Shown here piece after piece: positions 1-8,972 of a stretch of 63,427 bases of DNA; position 1 is the stretch's first letter; the number at the start of each line of letters is the position of its first letter. Source of the DNA: BPJO01 sp037189665 (lineage in GTDB: Bacteria; Planctomycetota; Phycisphaerae; Tepidisphaerales; Tepidisphaeraceae); the NCBI GenBank assembly GCA_037189665.1, contig JBBCIV010000049.1, positions 1-63,427 on the forward strand. The letters are read 5' to 3'. A program made the position numbers and the translations under genes. The notes below the pieces were generated by a model. The model saw only the letters and a program-made list of their open reading frames with translations, was not told the DNA's origin and searched no databases.

Positions 1-11
1 GGGAGGAAGCT

Positions 12-992
12 ATGGTCGCTCGTCTTGCTTCGCTGATCGCAGTGGTAGCCGTGGCGTTCATCGCGTGGTCGTGCGCTTCGCCGAAGAAGCCCGCGACGAC
101 GCAGATCGCCGCCGATAAGGCAGTCGCGCCGATCCCCATGCCTTCCCTCGCCGCCACGCGTCCGGCGGATTATCCGGGCATCCATAACGCGGTCGCCTTC
201 CACGAAGGCTTCGTCTCCGGCAGCGTGCCCGAGGGCGACGAGGGCTTCGATACGCTGCGCGCGATGGGCATCAAGACGATCATCAGCGTCGATGGCTCGG
301 AGCCCGAGGTGGACCGCGCCAGCGCCCGCGGGATGAAGTACGTCCACCTGCCGATCGGCTACAACGGCTTCGACGAGAAACGCAAGCTCGAGCTGGTCCG
401 CGCCACGCGCGACGCGATGAAGGACGGCCCGGTCTACATCCACTGCCACCACGGCAAGCACCGCAGCGCCGGCGCCGCCGCGACGGTGGCGGCGAGCCTC
501 GGGTGGTCAACGCCGGACGAGAGCGTCGGCCGGATGAAGGTGTCGGGCACGTCGCCGAATTACAAGGGCCTGTACGCGTGCGCCGTCGGCTCGGCGCCGG
601 TGGAGCAATCGACCATCGACGCCGTTCCCGCAAACTTCCCGTCGATCTCGAAGCCGGCCGGGTTCGTGAAGGCGATGGTGGAAGTGGACCTGGTGTTCGA
701 CCACCTCAAGGCGATCGAGAAGGCCGGCTGGACGGTCCCGGCAAACCACCCCGACCTCGTCCCCGCCGCCGAGGCCGGCCGGCTGGCGGACCTGTATCGC
801 AACTCGCTCGAAACCGAGTACGCCGAAGCCCGCCCCGCGGAGTTCGCGGCGATACTGAAGAAGAGCCACGCCGAAGCACAACTGCTCGAAGACCTGATCG
901 TCGAAGGCAAGTCCGAACCGGCAAAGCTGAGCGCGCAGTTCAAGCTCGTCGCCGCGTCGTGCGTGGATTGTCATCGGAAGTATCGAGACTGA
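12..992 (+). CDS. Exported dual-specificity-type phosphatase fused to a cytochrome c'-like haem domain
   Basis: The 326-residue protein starts with a hydrophobic export signal (residues 1-21); the Cys21 context AWSC is only a weak lipobox. Residues 50-180 look like the cysteine-phosphatase fold of dual-specificity phosphatases, with the P-loop HCHHGKHRS (CX5R, nucleophile Cys145). The last 100 residues are helical and end in CVDCHRKYR (haem-attachment cysteines 317 and 320, axial His321), the arrangement of a C-terminal cytochrome c' haem site. Inferred: a periplasmic phosphatase whose activity may respond to haem redox state or gas ligands. A strong GGGAGG ribosome site precedes the ATG. Substrate unknown. 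Both motifs are clear; calling the helical part a true cytochrome c' bundle is less certain. Confidence 0.75.
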   Translation: MVARLASLIAVVAVAFIAWSCASPKKPATTQIAADKAVAPIPMPSLAATRPADYPGIHNAVAFHEGFVSGSVPEGDEGFDTLRAMGIKTIISVDGSEPEVDRASARGMKYVHLPIGYNGFDEKRKLELVRATRDAMKDGPVYIHCHHGKHRSAGAAATVAASLGWSTPDESVGRMKVSGTSPNYKGLYACAVGSAPVEQSTIDAVPANFPSISKPAGFVKAMVEVDLVFDHLKAIEKAGWTVPANHPDLVPAAEAGRLADLYRNSLETEYAEARPAEFAAILKKSHAEAQLLEDLIVEGKSEPAKLSAQFKLVAASCVDCHRKYRD

Positions 993-1079
993 TGGGACGT
1001 ACGCCATCGATAGCAAGGCGTGATTGGCGGAAGTCCCAACACAGAAGCACACGTTCTCCGCGTGCCCGCCCCCCATCAA

Positions 1080-1153
<74 letters not shown>

Positions 1154-1236
1154 AATGCTTCCGCCAGTATTAAGCATCGCCCGCCGGGGAGCAAGTGCTT
1201 TCACTTCGCGCCGTGCCCCCTACAATCGGGATAACC

Positions 1237-2643
1237 ATGAGTGATACCCCCTTTGACGTGATCGTGATCGGTGCCGGCCCGGGCGGATATGTCGCCGCTA
1301 TTCGCGCGGCGCAGCTCGGACTCAAGACGGCGTGCGTGGAACGCGAATACCTCGGCGGGACGTGCCTCAACGTCGGGTGCATTCCGTCGAAGGCGCTGCT
1401 CGACTCGTCCGAGAAGTTCTACGCCGCGCGAAATCAGTTCGCCAAGCACGGGATCAACGTCGGAGACGTGACCCTCGACCTGCCGAAGATGCTGGCCCGC
1501 AAGGACGGCGTCGTCAAAGCGCTCACCGGCGGCATCGGCCTGCTGTTCAAGAAGAACAAGGTTGAACACCTGAAAGGCCAGGGCATCATCGCTGCGCCGG
1601 GCACCGTGCAGGTGACGGGAAGCGACGGATCGACGAAGGAGTACAAGACCAAAGGCATCGTCATTGCCACCGGCTCGGCCCCGTCGCAAGTGCCGGCGCT
1701 GCCGTTCGACGGCAAGAACATCCTCTCGTCCACCGAGATGCTCAACGTCAGCGAGCTGCCGAAGAAGCTGATCGTCGTGGGCGGCGGGTACATCGGCGTG
1801 GAGATGAGCAGCGTGTGGGCGCGCCTCGGCACCGAGGTGCAGGTGATCGAGTTCCTCGACGGCATCCTGCCCGCCAGCGATCGAGAGATGGCCAACGCGC
1901 TCCAGCGATCGCTGGAAAAGCAGGGCATGAAGTTCCGCTTCAGCACCGCGGCCGACGGGTTTGAAGTCAAGAACGGGAAGGTACGCGTATCGTGGAAGAG
2001 CCGTGACGGCTCGCAATCAGGCGTCGAGGAAGCCGACAAGGTGCTCGTCTGCGTCGGCCGCCGGCCGGTGATCGACGGGCTGGGACTGGATAAGCTCGGC
2101 GTGGCGATCGACAAGCGCGGCTTCGTCACCGTCGACAAGCACTTCAAGACGAACGTCGACGGCATCTACGCCATCGGCGACGTCATCGGCGGCATCATGC
2201 TGGCGCACAAGGCGGAGGAAGAAGGCGTCGCGATCGCCGAGATTCTCGCCGGCAAGCCCGGCCACGTGAACTACGCCACCTGCCCCGCCGTCGTCTACAC
2301 GCACCCCGAACTGGCCTCCGTCGGCAAGACCGAGGAAGAGCTGAAGGCCGCCGGCGTGGAGTACAAGGTCGGCAAGTTCAACATGATCGCCAACGGCCGG
2401 GCGCGCGGCATGGACGAGACCGAGGGCTTCATCAAGGTGCTGGGCGACAAGAAGACCGATCGCCTGCTGGGCGTGCACATCCTGTCCGCCCACGCCAGCG
2501 ACGTGATCTCCGAAGCGGTCACCGCCATGGAGTTCCACGCCAGTTGCGAAGACCTCGCCCGCACCTTCCACGCCCACCCGACGCTCCCCGAAGCGTTGAA
2601 GGAAGCGGCGATGGCGGTGGATAAGATGCAGATTCATAGCTAA
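1237..2643 (+). CDS. lpdA: Dihydrolipoyl dehydrogenase
   Basis: FAD-dependent pyridine-nucleotide disulfide oxidoreductase, the E3 subunit of 2-oxo-acid dehydrogenase complexes and the glycine cleavage system; it reoxidises dihydrolipoamide with NAD+. Visible: FAD-binding GAGPGG near residue 12, redox-active disulfide GGTCLNVGCIPSK (Cys43/Cys48), NAD-binding GGGYIG, second FAD site with YAIGDV, and the C-terminal catalytic HAHPTLPE. The 468-residue length is normal. The reading frame is open from 1195, but the ATG at 1237 gives the family N-terminus. No E1 or E2 gene is adjacent, so this is a stand-alone copy. The same fold includes mercuric and glutathione reductases, but the motif set and C-terminus fit E3. 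Confidence 0.95.
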   Translation: MSDTPFDVIVIGAGPGGYVAAIRAAQLGLKTACVEREYLGGTCLNVGCIPSKALLDSSEKFYAARNQFAKHGINVGDVTLDLPKMLARKDGVVKALTGGIGLLFKKNKVEHLKGQGIIAAPGTVQVTGSDGSTKEYKTKGIVIATGSAPSQVPALPFDGKNILSSTEMLNVSELPKKLIVVGGGYIGVEMSSVWARLGTEVQVIEFLDGILPASDREMANALQRSLEKQGMKFRFSTAADGFEVKNGKVRVSWKSRDGSQSGVEEADKVLVCVGRRPVIDGLGLDKLGVAIDKRGFVTVDKHFKTNVDGIYAIGDVIGGIMLAHKAEEEGVAIAEILAGKPGHVNYATCPAVVYTHPELASVGKTEEELKAAGVEYKVGKFNMIANGRARGMDETEGFIKVLGDKKTDRLLGVHILSAHASDVISEAVTAMEFHASCEDLARTFHAHPTLPEALKEAAMAVDKMQIHS

Positions 2644-2646
2644 GGA

Positions 2647-2717
2647 AGTACTGAGCAACGAGTGCCAGGAGCTGAGAGCAAACGTCTTTCCCTCAGTCCT
2701 CGTCACTCACAGTACTG
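2647..2717. repeat. Imperfect intergenic palindrome
   Basis: Between lpdA and the DUF218 gene an arm beginning AGTACTGAG is mirrored by an arm ending CACAGTACT, with further interrupted pairing (CGAGTGCCAGGA against TCCTCGTCACT). Style and length match the other small palindromic units in this window, especially the one at 47618-47690, but sequence identity to that unit is weak. Confidence 0.5.
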
Positions 2718-2722
2718 ATTCT

Positions 2723-3751
2723 ATGCTCCTGCGTTCGCTGGCCATGTTCTTCGCGATTCTGTGCGCCCTCGGCACGGCGGCGAGGGCAAGCGGCGGCGCA
2801 TACGATCCGACCGCATTCTGGCTTGATCTTCGGCCGCTGGGCGAGCCGGCGAGCACCATCTTTCTGGCCGTAACGGCGATCTCGCTCGCCGCGTTCGCCG
2901 TAAACGCACGATCGCGGTGGATGGCGATGGTACTGTTATTGGTGGCGGCGATCGCGATGGCGGACGCCGTTCGCTTCTATGCGCTGCTGAGCTACGGGCG
3001 AATCGAGTCGTCGTTTCCGATCGCGATGTCAGCACTGGTTTGCGCGGCGTTTGTGGGAATGGCGATGAAGATGATCGCCAAGGCGCCAAGCGGCCAGGGA
3101 GAAAAGGAGGAAAAACAGGAAGGTGGCGAGGAGACCGCCGTCGAGCATCGCGTTGCGACCGCTGGCCCACCTGAATCCTCTTCTACGCCGCGTCCGTCGA
3201 TCTTCGGCTTGCTCGGGCGCGCCTGTCTTTATCCGGTCCTGATCGGCGCGTGGGCGGCGGCGTTCGCATTGTTGCAGATGTGGTGCTACGGCAAGACCGA
3301 CTATTCGCGCCCGGCCGACGTGATCGTGGTGCTTGGGGCGCGCGTGTATGAGGACGGGCGGCTGTCGGACGCGCTGGCGGACCGCGTTCGGACGGGCGTG
3401 AAGCTGTTCCAACAGGGCCGTGCGCCGCGGCTGATCATGTCCGGCGGGCCCGATGAGCCGGCGGCGATGCGGGACTTCGCGGTATCGCTTGGCGTGCCGG
3501 AACCCGCGATCGACCTCGACCCGGCCGGCGTCAACACGCGGGCGACCCTCGATTACCTGGCCGGCAAACATCGCAGCGAGCGCGTGCTGGCCGTGTCGCA
3601 CTTCTATCACCTGCCACGCATCCAACTGGCGGCGACCCAACGGCATCTCCGCGTGCTCACCGTGCCGGCGGACGAGTCGTACACGCTCTCGCAAATGCCG
3701 AGATACGTGGCGCGCGAGGTGGCGGCGTTCTGGTATTACCTGTTTATCTGA
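2723..3751 (+). CDS. DUF218 (YdcF/SanA/ElyC-like) membrane protein
   Basis: 342 residues. About five hydrophobic segments lie in the first 185 residues (near 5-22, 40-60, 63-82, 95-115 and 165-185), with a charged, Lys/Glu-rich linker around residues 118-150. The C-terminal 150 residues form the DUF218 domain: ADVIVVLGARVYEDGR with the downstream LIMSGG and the VSHFYHLPR segment. Known relatives (SanA, ElyC, YdcF) are inner-membrane proteins linked to envelope integrity or cell-wall precursor metabolism, with no settled catalytic role. It follows lpdA after a gap holding an imperfect palindrome and converges on the DUF4159 gene. Confidence 0.8.
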   Translation: MLLRSLAMFFAILCALGTAARASGGAYDPTAFWLDLRPLGEPASTIFLAVTAISLAAFAVNARSRWMAMVLLLVAAIAMADAVRFYALLSYGRIESSFPIAMSALVCAAFVGMAMKMIAKAPSGQGEKEEKQEGGEETAVEHRVATAGPPESSSTPRPSIFGLLGRACLYPVLIGAWAAAFALLQMWCYGKTDYSRPADVIVVLGARVYEDGRLSDALADRVRTGVKLFQQGRAPRLIMSGGPDEPAAMRDFAVSLGVPEPAIDLDPAGVNTRATLDYLAGKHRSERVLAVSHFYHLPRIQLAATQRHLRVLTVPADESYTLSQMPRYVAREVAAFWYYLFI

Positions 3752-3758
3752 ACTGATG

Positions 3759-6062
3759 TCACTTCGTCAGCGAGGCCAGGATGTTGGCGGCCATCGCGCG
3801 GGCGGTATCGGGCGCGTAGCCGAGAATGCCGTCCGTCGGCACGCCCAACCAACCGGCGGAAAGGTCTTCGCGGCTCAGCAGTGCAACGACCCGCCCGTTC
3901 TGCTCCACGCCGCGAAGCGATGGCCCGCCAAGGTTACCGATCATCGACATGTTGAACGGCCGGTACTCGACTTTCAGTTCCGTGCCGAAGATCGCGTGCG
4001 TGGCGGGAAGCTGTTTCAGATTCTGGGCGCCGAACATCGTCGATAATTCCGACTCCGCGCTGGTCGCAAATGCCCCCATCCCGCCGGCGGTCTCGAAGAG
4101 GATGGTGCCGCCCTTCTCGACGTAGGCCTTGATCGCCTTGCGGGCCGCCTCGTCGAACGTGAACTCGGACGTACCGCTGACCACCAGCAGGTCGACCTTC
4201 TCAATCGGCTGGCCGGCTTCGATGACGGCGGTCTTGAGATCGATGCTCTTCTTCGCCAGCGCGTACTTCGCGAGCTGCGGCAGGGCCTGCGGTTCCGGGT
4301 TCCAGTTGCCCTGATATTTGAGCTGCGCGACCGTGAGCGACCTGTTCGGCTTGGCAGCGACGGTTGGCGCGAGCCATGTGTAGCCGCGCGAGTAAAACCG
4401 GGTTTTGTCGGTCGCATAGCTCAAGACGTTGGCGGCGGTCTGCCAGGTTTCGGTGCGCTGGTTTGGATTGCGCAACTGCCAGGCGCGCGCCGGATCGCCG
4501 GTGGGCATAAGCAGTATGAGCTCGCGAACGCCGTTGCTCAGCCCGCGCAGCGCGACGCGGCCCTTCATCGCTTCCCGCTTGTAATTCTGGTTGGCCCAGA
4601 TCGGATGGTCGTCAGGGAGATCGCGCCATTCAGTACCGGGGAACAGATCCGTGCCCAGCGCGGTGATCGACCGAGTGAAGTCCGCCTTCGACACGTCGGC
4701 GTTGACGACGATCATGCCGCCGTGCTCGACGTAGTCCTTCAGCAGTTTCTTCGCCTCCGGCTTGAACTCGACGGCCGAATCGCCGGCGAGATAGAGGATG
4801 GGCGATTCAAGCAGGCCGGCGAGGTCGGAATCGCTGCGGACGATCTGCCAGCGCAAGTCGCGTTCGAGCGATCGCGAGAGCCACCGCGTCAGGTTGGCGA
4901 TATCGCGCGGCCGCTGGTTCCAGGTGGCCTTCCTGGCATCGGTGACGCCGGGGGAGTAGTCAAGCTTGTTGAATGCCACCGGCGTCTGGCCGCGTTGCAG
5001 GAATAAGATCGCCCACGACGTGTCGGCGATCGGCCCGAACGAGCCGTTCCACGTGCCTGCCTTGCTCTGCTTTTCCAGCAGCCACTTGGCGCCGTGCGCG
5101 TACCAGTCGTGCTCGCCGAACCGGCGAAGACCGCTCGCAAGTCCCACGCGCTCCAGCGCGTAAAGCTGCGGATAGACGAACTCGCGCGGCAGCGACTTGG
5201 GCGGCGTCACGCGCTCCTGGAAGTTGGCGGCGAGCCACTTCAGCCCGCGTTCGATCGGCTCACTCGTGGCGTTGCCCTTGGCGCCGGCATAGAAATCGCC
5301 CTTGGTGAAATCCTGCGCGATATACAATGACGCCAGCGCCGCGGCGGTCATGCAGACGGTGGTGTGGTTGAACATCTCGCCGCCGATGTCAGCCTCAAAG
5401 GTGTACTTCCATCCTCCGGTGGGCTGCTGGCTGGTCTCCCAGGTTTTCTCGAGCAGCCGCCAGAAGTCGACTGGAACCTCGACGTCCAACTCGCTGGCGG
5501 CCCAAAGGCCAAGGGTGGCGTATTGCGTTCGCGACAGGCTGTAGGCATTCCTGCGAACCCCGGGACCGTAATCCCAGACGGGGGTGCCGTTCTTGGCGGC
5601 GCGGGCCATCGATCGCAGCAGGCGGGCGTCGCGGTTCATCGCCCGCTTCACCTCCGGGGTGGCGGGAAGGTGCAGCCAGACGAGGCACTTGAACGACACC
5701 GCATACGTGCCGACGATCGACTGGGTTTGCAGCAGTTGAATCGCCTTCTGAAGGCGCGGCTCGGTAGGCCGCTCGCCACAGCTAAGCAGCGCGTAGACCG
5801 CCATGGCGGTGTTACCGCCCCACTGAGTGCCGTCGCGATTGCTGTCGCTGCCCTGGTTGGCGACCGGCGCGGGGGCCACCTCCCAATTGCCGTCGGCGTT
5901 CTGAAGCTTGTAAAGCGCCTCTTTGCCACGGCCGATCGCCTTTTCGATCTCCTCCGGCGTGGGCGCCGCGGACTTGCGGGCCGGGGCCTGCTGAGCGCTG
6001 GCCGGGAGGCCGGCAGCGACGACTAACAAGACGGACACGAACGTCGGACGAAGTCTCAGCAT
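3759..6062 (-). CDS. Secreted protein with terpene-cyclase-like repeats and two tandem DUF4159 domains
   Basis: 767 residues from the ATG at 6062 (a GTG at 6080 is possible but gives no better signal). A Sec signal ends at ASAQQ (about residue 23). Residues 35-370 contain alpha/alpha-toroid repeats of the prenyltransferase/squalene-oxidase type (for example GGNTAMAVYALLSCGERP). Two DUF4159-like, amidotransferase-fold halves follow, each with a matching core: LYLAGDS...YVEHGGMIVV (about 395-545) and LLVVSGTSEF...YVEKGGTILF (about 580-767). DUF4159 proteins are common in Planctomycetota and some proteobacteria, and their biochemical role is not established. No catalytic triad is obvious, so a binding or scaffold function is plausible. 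Neighbours give no pathway hint. Confidence 0.75.
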   Translation of the reverse strand: MLRLRPTFVSVLLVVAAGLPASAQQAPARKSAAPTPEEIEKAIGRGKEALYKLQNADGNWEVAPAPVANQGSDSNRDGTQWGGNTAMAVYALLSCGERPTEPRLQKAIQLLQTQSIVGTYAVSFKCLVWLHLPATPEVKRAMNRDARLLRSMARAAKNGTPVWDYGPGVRRNAYSLSRTQYATLGLWAASELDVEVPVDFWRLLEKTWETSQQPTGGWKYTFEADIGGEMFNHTTVCMTAAALASLYIAQDFTKGDFYAGAKGNATSEPIERGLKWLAANFQERVTPPKSLPREFVYPQLYALERVGLASGLRRFGEHDWYAHGAKWLLEKQSKAGTWNGSFGPIADTSWAILFLQRGQTPVAFNKLDYSPGVTDARKATWNQRPRDIANLTRWLSRSLERDLRWQIVRSDSDLAGLLESPILYLAGDSAVEFKPEAKKLLKDYVEHGGMIVVNADVSKADFTRSITALGTDLFPGTEWRDLPDDHPIWANQNYKREAMKGRVALRGLSNGVRELILLMPTGDPARAWQLRNPNQRTETWQTAANVLSYATDKTRFYSRGYTWLAPTVAAKPNRSLTVAQLKYQGNWNPEPQALPQLAKYALAKKSIDLKTAVIEAGQPIEKVDLLVVSGTSEFTFDEAARKAIKAYVEKGGTILFETAGGMGAFATSAESELSTMFGAQNLKQLPATHAIFGTELKVEYRPFNMSMIGNLGGPSLRGVEQNGRVVALLSREDLSAGWLGVPTDGILGYAPDTARAMAANILASLTK

Positions 6063-6152
6063 TTCACACCCGTATTCCACAACCTTGGCGTATCGCGCGT
6101 CACCCTCGCGGCCTCTGCCGCTCGCCTTGTCTGGAGCCCCGAAATGGTAGGC

Positions 6153-6881
6153 TCAATACCCTGTCGATGCGGGTTGATTTACCGTGACGCCGGACAATTC
6201 TTTCACGATCGCGACCGAGGCGCTGAGGCCCAGCCGATCCGCCCCGGCGTCGAGCATGACCTTCGCCGCCGCGAGATCGCGGATGCCGCCCGACGCCTTC
6301 ACCGCGATGTTCGACCCGCCGTAGCGGCGCATCCACCGCACCACTTCCGCCCCCGCCCCGCCGGCGGGATGGAAGCCGGTGGAGGTCTTGATGAAATCGC
6401 ACCCGCTCTCCTGCACCGCACGGCAGGCGAGCGCGATCGTCTCTTCCTCTCGCCCCGCGTTGATCGCCACGAGCGCCGCCGACTCGACGATCACCTTGAT
6501 GACCACGTCGCTGCGCGTCGCCCGGGCGGCGCGGACGACTTCGAGCAGTTCGTCGCGCGCGGCGTCGAGGTCGAGCTTCAGCAGGCTGGGCAGGTATGCG
6601 ACGACGTCGATCTCGTCGGCCCCGTCTTTGATGGTGGAGGTGGCCTCGATGGCCTTGATGGTCGGCTTGTGCGTTCCGTTCGGAAAGCCGATGACCGTGC
6701 ACGTCTTTACGCCGCTGCCCCGCAATCTCCGGCTGACGTGCGACACGTATGGCGGCGCGACGCAGACGCTGGCGAAACGGTAACCGATCGCCTCGTCCAC
6801 CACCTGGTCCACGTCGCCTGTCATGGCCTCGGGCTTCAGGATGGTGTGGTCGATCCGCGCAGCAAGTTCGGCGGCAGTCAT
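6153..6881 (-). CDS. deoC: Deoxyribose-phosphate aldolase
   Basis: 242 residues, usual bacterial size. Class I aldolase that splits 2-deoxyribose-5-phosphate into glyceraldehyde-3-phosphate and acetaldehyde in nucleoside salvage. The TIM-barrel landmarks are present: IDHTILKPEA at the N-terminus, the Schiff-base lysine in DFIKTSTG (about residue 163) and the second active-site lysine in AVKASGGIR (about residue 192). It stands alone, followed on the same strand by the DUF4159 gene about 90 bp downstream. Confidence 0.95.
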   Translation of the reverse strand: MTAAELAARIDHTILKPEAMTGDVDQVVDEAIGYRFASVCVAPPYVSHVSRRLRGSGVKTCTVIGFPNGTHKPTIKAIEATSTIKDGADEIDVVAYLPSLLKLDLDAARDELLEVVRAARATRSDVVIKVIVESAALVAINAGREEETIALACRAVQESGCDFIKTSTGFHPAGGAGAEVVRWMRRYGGSNIAVKASGGIRDLAAAKVMLDAGADRLGLSASVAIVKELSGVTVNQPASTGY

Positions 6882-7018
6882 GCGGTCTGTTTTAACCGCC
6901 TGAACAGGGGATATGAAGGCGAAAAGACGCCTTTCCGGCCGTCATTTTTTCGCATGAAGGCAGGATTAAGATTTGGTCAGCATGCCACTTATGCCCGTGC
7001 GAGAAGAGGCGGCGCGTC

Positions 7019-7921
7019 CTACTTCCCCGCGGGCAGAAAGAATCTCACCGCCCGATTGACTGCCATGCCCTGCACCGATCCGTGGTTCTCGCCAGCGTAC
7101 TCGACAAATGCCACATCGATGCCTTCGAAGCCCTTCAGCCGTTCTGCCAGCAAGCGGGCGTTGTCGACCATCTTCGCCTTGGCGAAAAATTCCACCCGGT
7201 CAGGCGCGGCGGTCGGCGCGGTCTTTTGCTCGAACTCCCCTACGGTAATCAGCACCCGCCTGCCCGCGGAGGCCTTGCCGGCGTCGGGGGAGAACTCGTC
7301 CAGCAGCGATGCGTTGTTCCACCAGATCGAAGGGCTCGACGCGAGATATCCCTGAAACGCCTCGGGATGCTTCGCCAGCACGTGCAGAACAAAACGCCCG
7401 GCGAGCGAATGCCCGAACAACGCCTGCTTCGATGAATCGACCTTGAATCGCTTGCCAATCTCGGGTTTCAGCGTTTCCTGGATGAAGCTGTAGAACGCCT
7501 CTTCGCCGCCCGTGCCTTCCGACGTCGCGTTGCCCTCGCTGCTGTTGCTGCGCTGGATGATGTGTTCGTCAGGCGTCTTCGGCGTGTAATCCCAATAGCG
7601 ACGCGGAAGATCAAGCTTCCCGCCGCGATGGGCAATGCCGACCACAATGGCCGGCGTCAAACCCTTCTGAAACCGAACCGCATCCACCCACGTCAGAAAG
7701 CTGGAATTCGCGTCGAGCACATACACGACCGCGTAACCCGACTCCGGCGCCGCTTCCTTCGGCATCGCAACGAGGATGTGATAGGCGTATCCGTCCGGCG
7801 CGGCGATCTCGAACTGATCGGTCCGCGGAACCTCCAGCGGTTTGGCGGCGGGCGGTTCGGCGCAGTAGGCGAGCGAACAGATCGAAAGAAGAACCGTTGT
7901 AACGTGAGCCAGCATTTTCAT
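7019..7921 (-). CDS. Secreted alpha/beta-hydrolase esterase (IroE/BesA-like)
   Basis: 300 residues from the ATG at 7921, which gives a clean signal peptide (MKMLAHVTTVLLSICSLAYC). The protein matches the putative-esterase family that includes siderophore esterases and acyl-transferring mycolyl antigen 85: nucleophile elbow GHSLAG near residue 170, the SPSIWWNN segment after it, and a C-terminal GENHGSV supplying the His. The start codon overlaps the stop of the pseudopilin gene as TGATG, so translation is probably coupled. Substrate unknown: trilactone siderophore, feruloyl or other surface ester. A longer start at 7936 overlaps the upstream gene by 16 bp. Confidence 0.8.
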   Translation of the reverse strand: MKMLAHVTTVLLSICSLAYCAEPPAAKPLEVPRTDQFEIAAPDGYAYHILVAMPKEAAPESGYAVVYVLDANSSFLTWVDAVRFQKGLTPAIVVGIAHRGGKLDLPRRYWDYTPKTPDEHIIQRSNSSEGNATSEGTGGEEAFYSFIQETLKPEIGKRFKVDSSKQALFGHSLAGRFVLHVLAKHPEAFQGYLASSPSIWWNNASLLDEFSPDAGKASAGRRVLITVGEFEQKTAPTAAPDRVEFFAKAKMVDNARLLAERLKGFEGIDVAFVEYAGENHGSVQGMAVNRAVRFFLPAGK

Positions 7922-8886
7922 CAGTCGATCCGCCATCCTTCTATGGTTCCGTAGACGCCCTGCACCAGTCCGGTCGTAGCCGGACCGAAGGGGTAGAAAA
8001 TCTTATGAGAAGAGAAGGCGCCAAACGTTGTAATGCTGGACGCCGAAATGCCGCGTTCGGCGCGCTTGGCGGCGTCGAGCGTGCCCCAGTTCTCGCCGTC
8101 GGCGAGTTCCAGCCCGCCCGGTTTCAGTTTCTGCGGCACGCGGATTTCGCCGACGTGCCCATCCAGAAATGCCGCGTTCATCGCGCCGCGATGGCGAAAC
8201 GCCATGCTGCCCATCTTTGTGTTGTCACTTCCGTTCGGCGGAATGAAGCCTGGGCCGACCGTAGGCGAGACATACCCCTGCAAATTGGTCGCGGTCGCCG
8301 CGCTCTCCCCGCGGTTGAACTGATAATCCGCAAAGGTCATCGTCAACCCTGGGTTGCCGCCCTTTGTCACGGCGCTTCGCTTCACCCAGCGAACGGACGT
8401 CCCGATCGCACCCCCGGCTACCTGCAGGCTGGCAGAGGTCGAGTTCTCGTTCGCGCCGATGCTCACCTCGACGATATAAAAATTCCCTTCAGCGTTCTTG
8501 ATCTTATAGAGATCGTTATCGGACTTGCCCATCAGCCCCAATCGTCCGGCGTCCGCGGTGTCGGCGTCGGCAGGACAGCGGGCAATGCGATCGCTCATCT
8601 GCAGCCTTTGGCCCATGTATTTGACCAGGCCGTTCTCAAAATCGAACAGCTTGTTGACGTCGACGCACCACCCCTTGCTGTCGTTGATGTACATCTCGTT
8701 AGCCAAGGCATATTGCCGCAACAACGATTTACAGGCGACGGACTGCGCCGCCGCACGGGCGCGGTTGAGCGCCGGGAGCAGTATCGAGATAAGAAGCGCG
8801 ATAATCCCGATGACAACCAGAAGTTCAACTAAGGTAAAACCCGCGCTCCTCGCGCACCGCCGGCGTCTCGATATTCCTGATCCCAT
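7921..8886 (-). CDS. Type II pseudopilin with H-X9-DG C-terminal motif
   Basis: 321 residues from the ATG at 8886; a GTG nine bases upstream is possible. Short positively charged leader, then the prepilin cleavage/methylation site GFTLVELL with Glu at +5 and a hydrophobic helix, as in PulG/type IV pilin-like proteins. Near the C-terminus is HRGAMNAAFLDG, the H-X9-DG signature found in large pseudopilin families of Planctomycetota, Verrucomicrobiota and Lentisphaerota. These proteins are expected to be processed by a prepilin peptidase and to sit in a type II secretion-like pseudopilus or the envelope. It is overlapped by the esterase gene, unusual because such genes are normally solitary. Confidence 0.88.
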   Translation of the reverse strand: MGSGISRRRRCARSAGFTLVELLVVIGIIALLISILLPALNRARAAAQSVACKSLLRQYALANEMYINDSKGWCVDVNKLFDFENGLVKYMGQRLQMSDRIARCPADADTADAGRLGLMGKSDNDLYKIKNAEGNFYIVEVSIGANENSTSASLQVAGGAIGTSVRWVKRSAVTKGGNPGLTMTFADYQFNRGESAATATNLQGYVSPTVGPGFIPPNGSDNTKMGSMAFRHRGAMNAAFLDGHVGEIRVPQKLKPGGLELADGENWGTLDAAKRAERGISASSITTFGAFSSHKIFYPFGPATTGLVQGVYGTIEGWRID

Positions 8887-8972
8887 GCGACGCACTGTAG
8901 CGACAGGACAAAAGCGAAGTGCATCTTTTTCGCACCTGCGTTTTGAGCACGGTTATAATGCGGGGTATTTGG

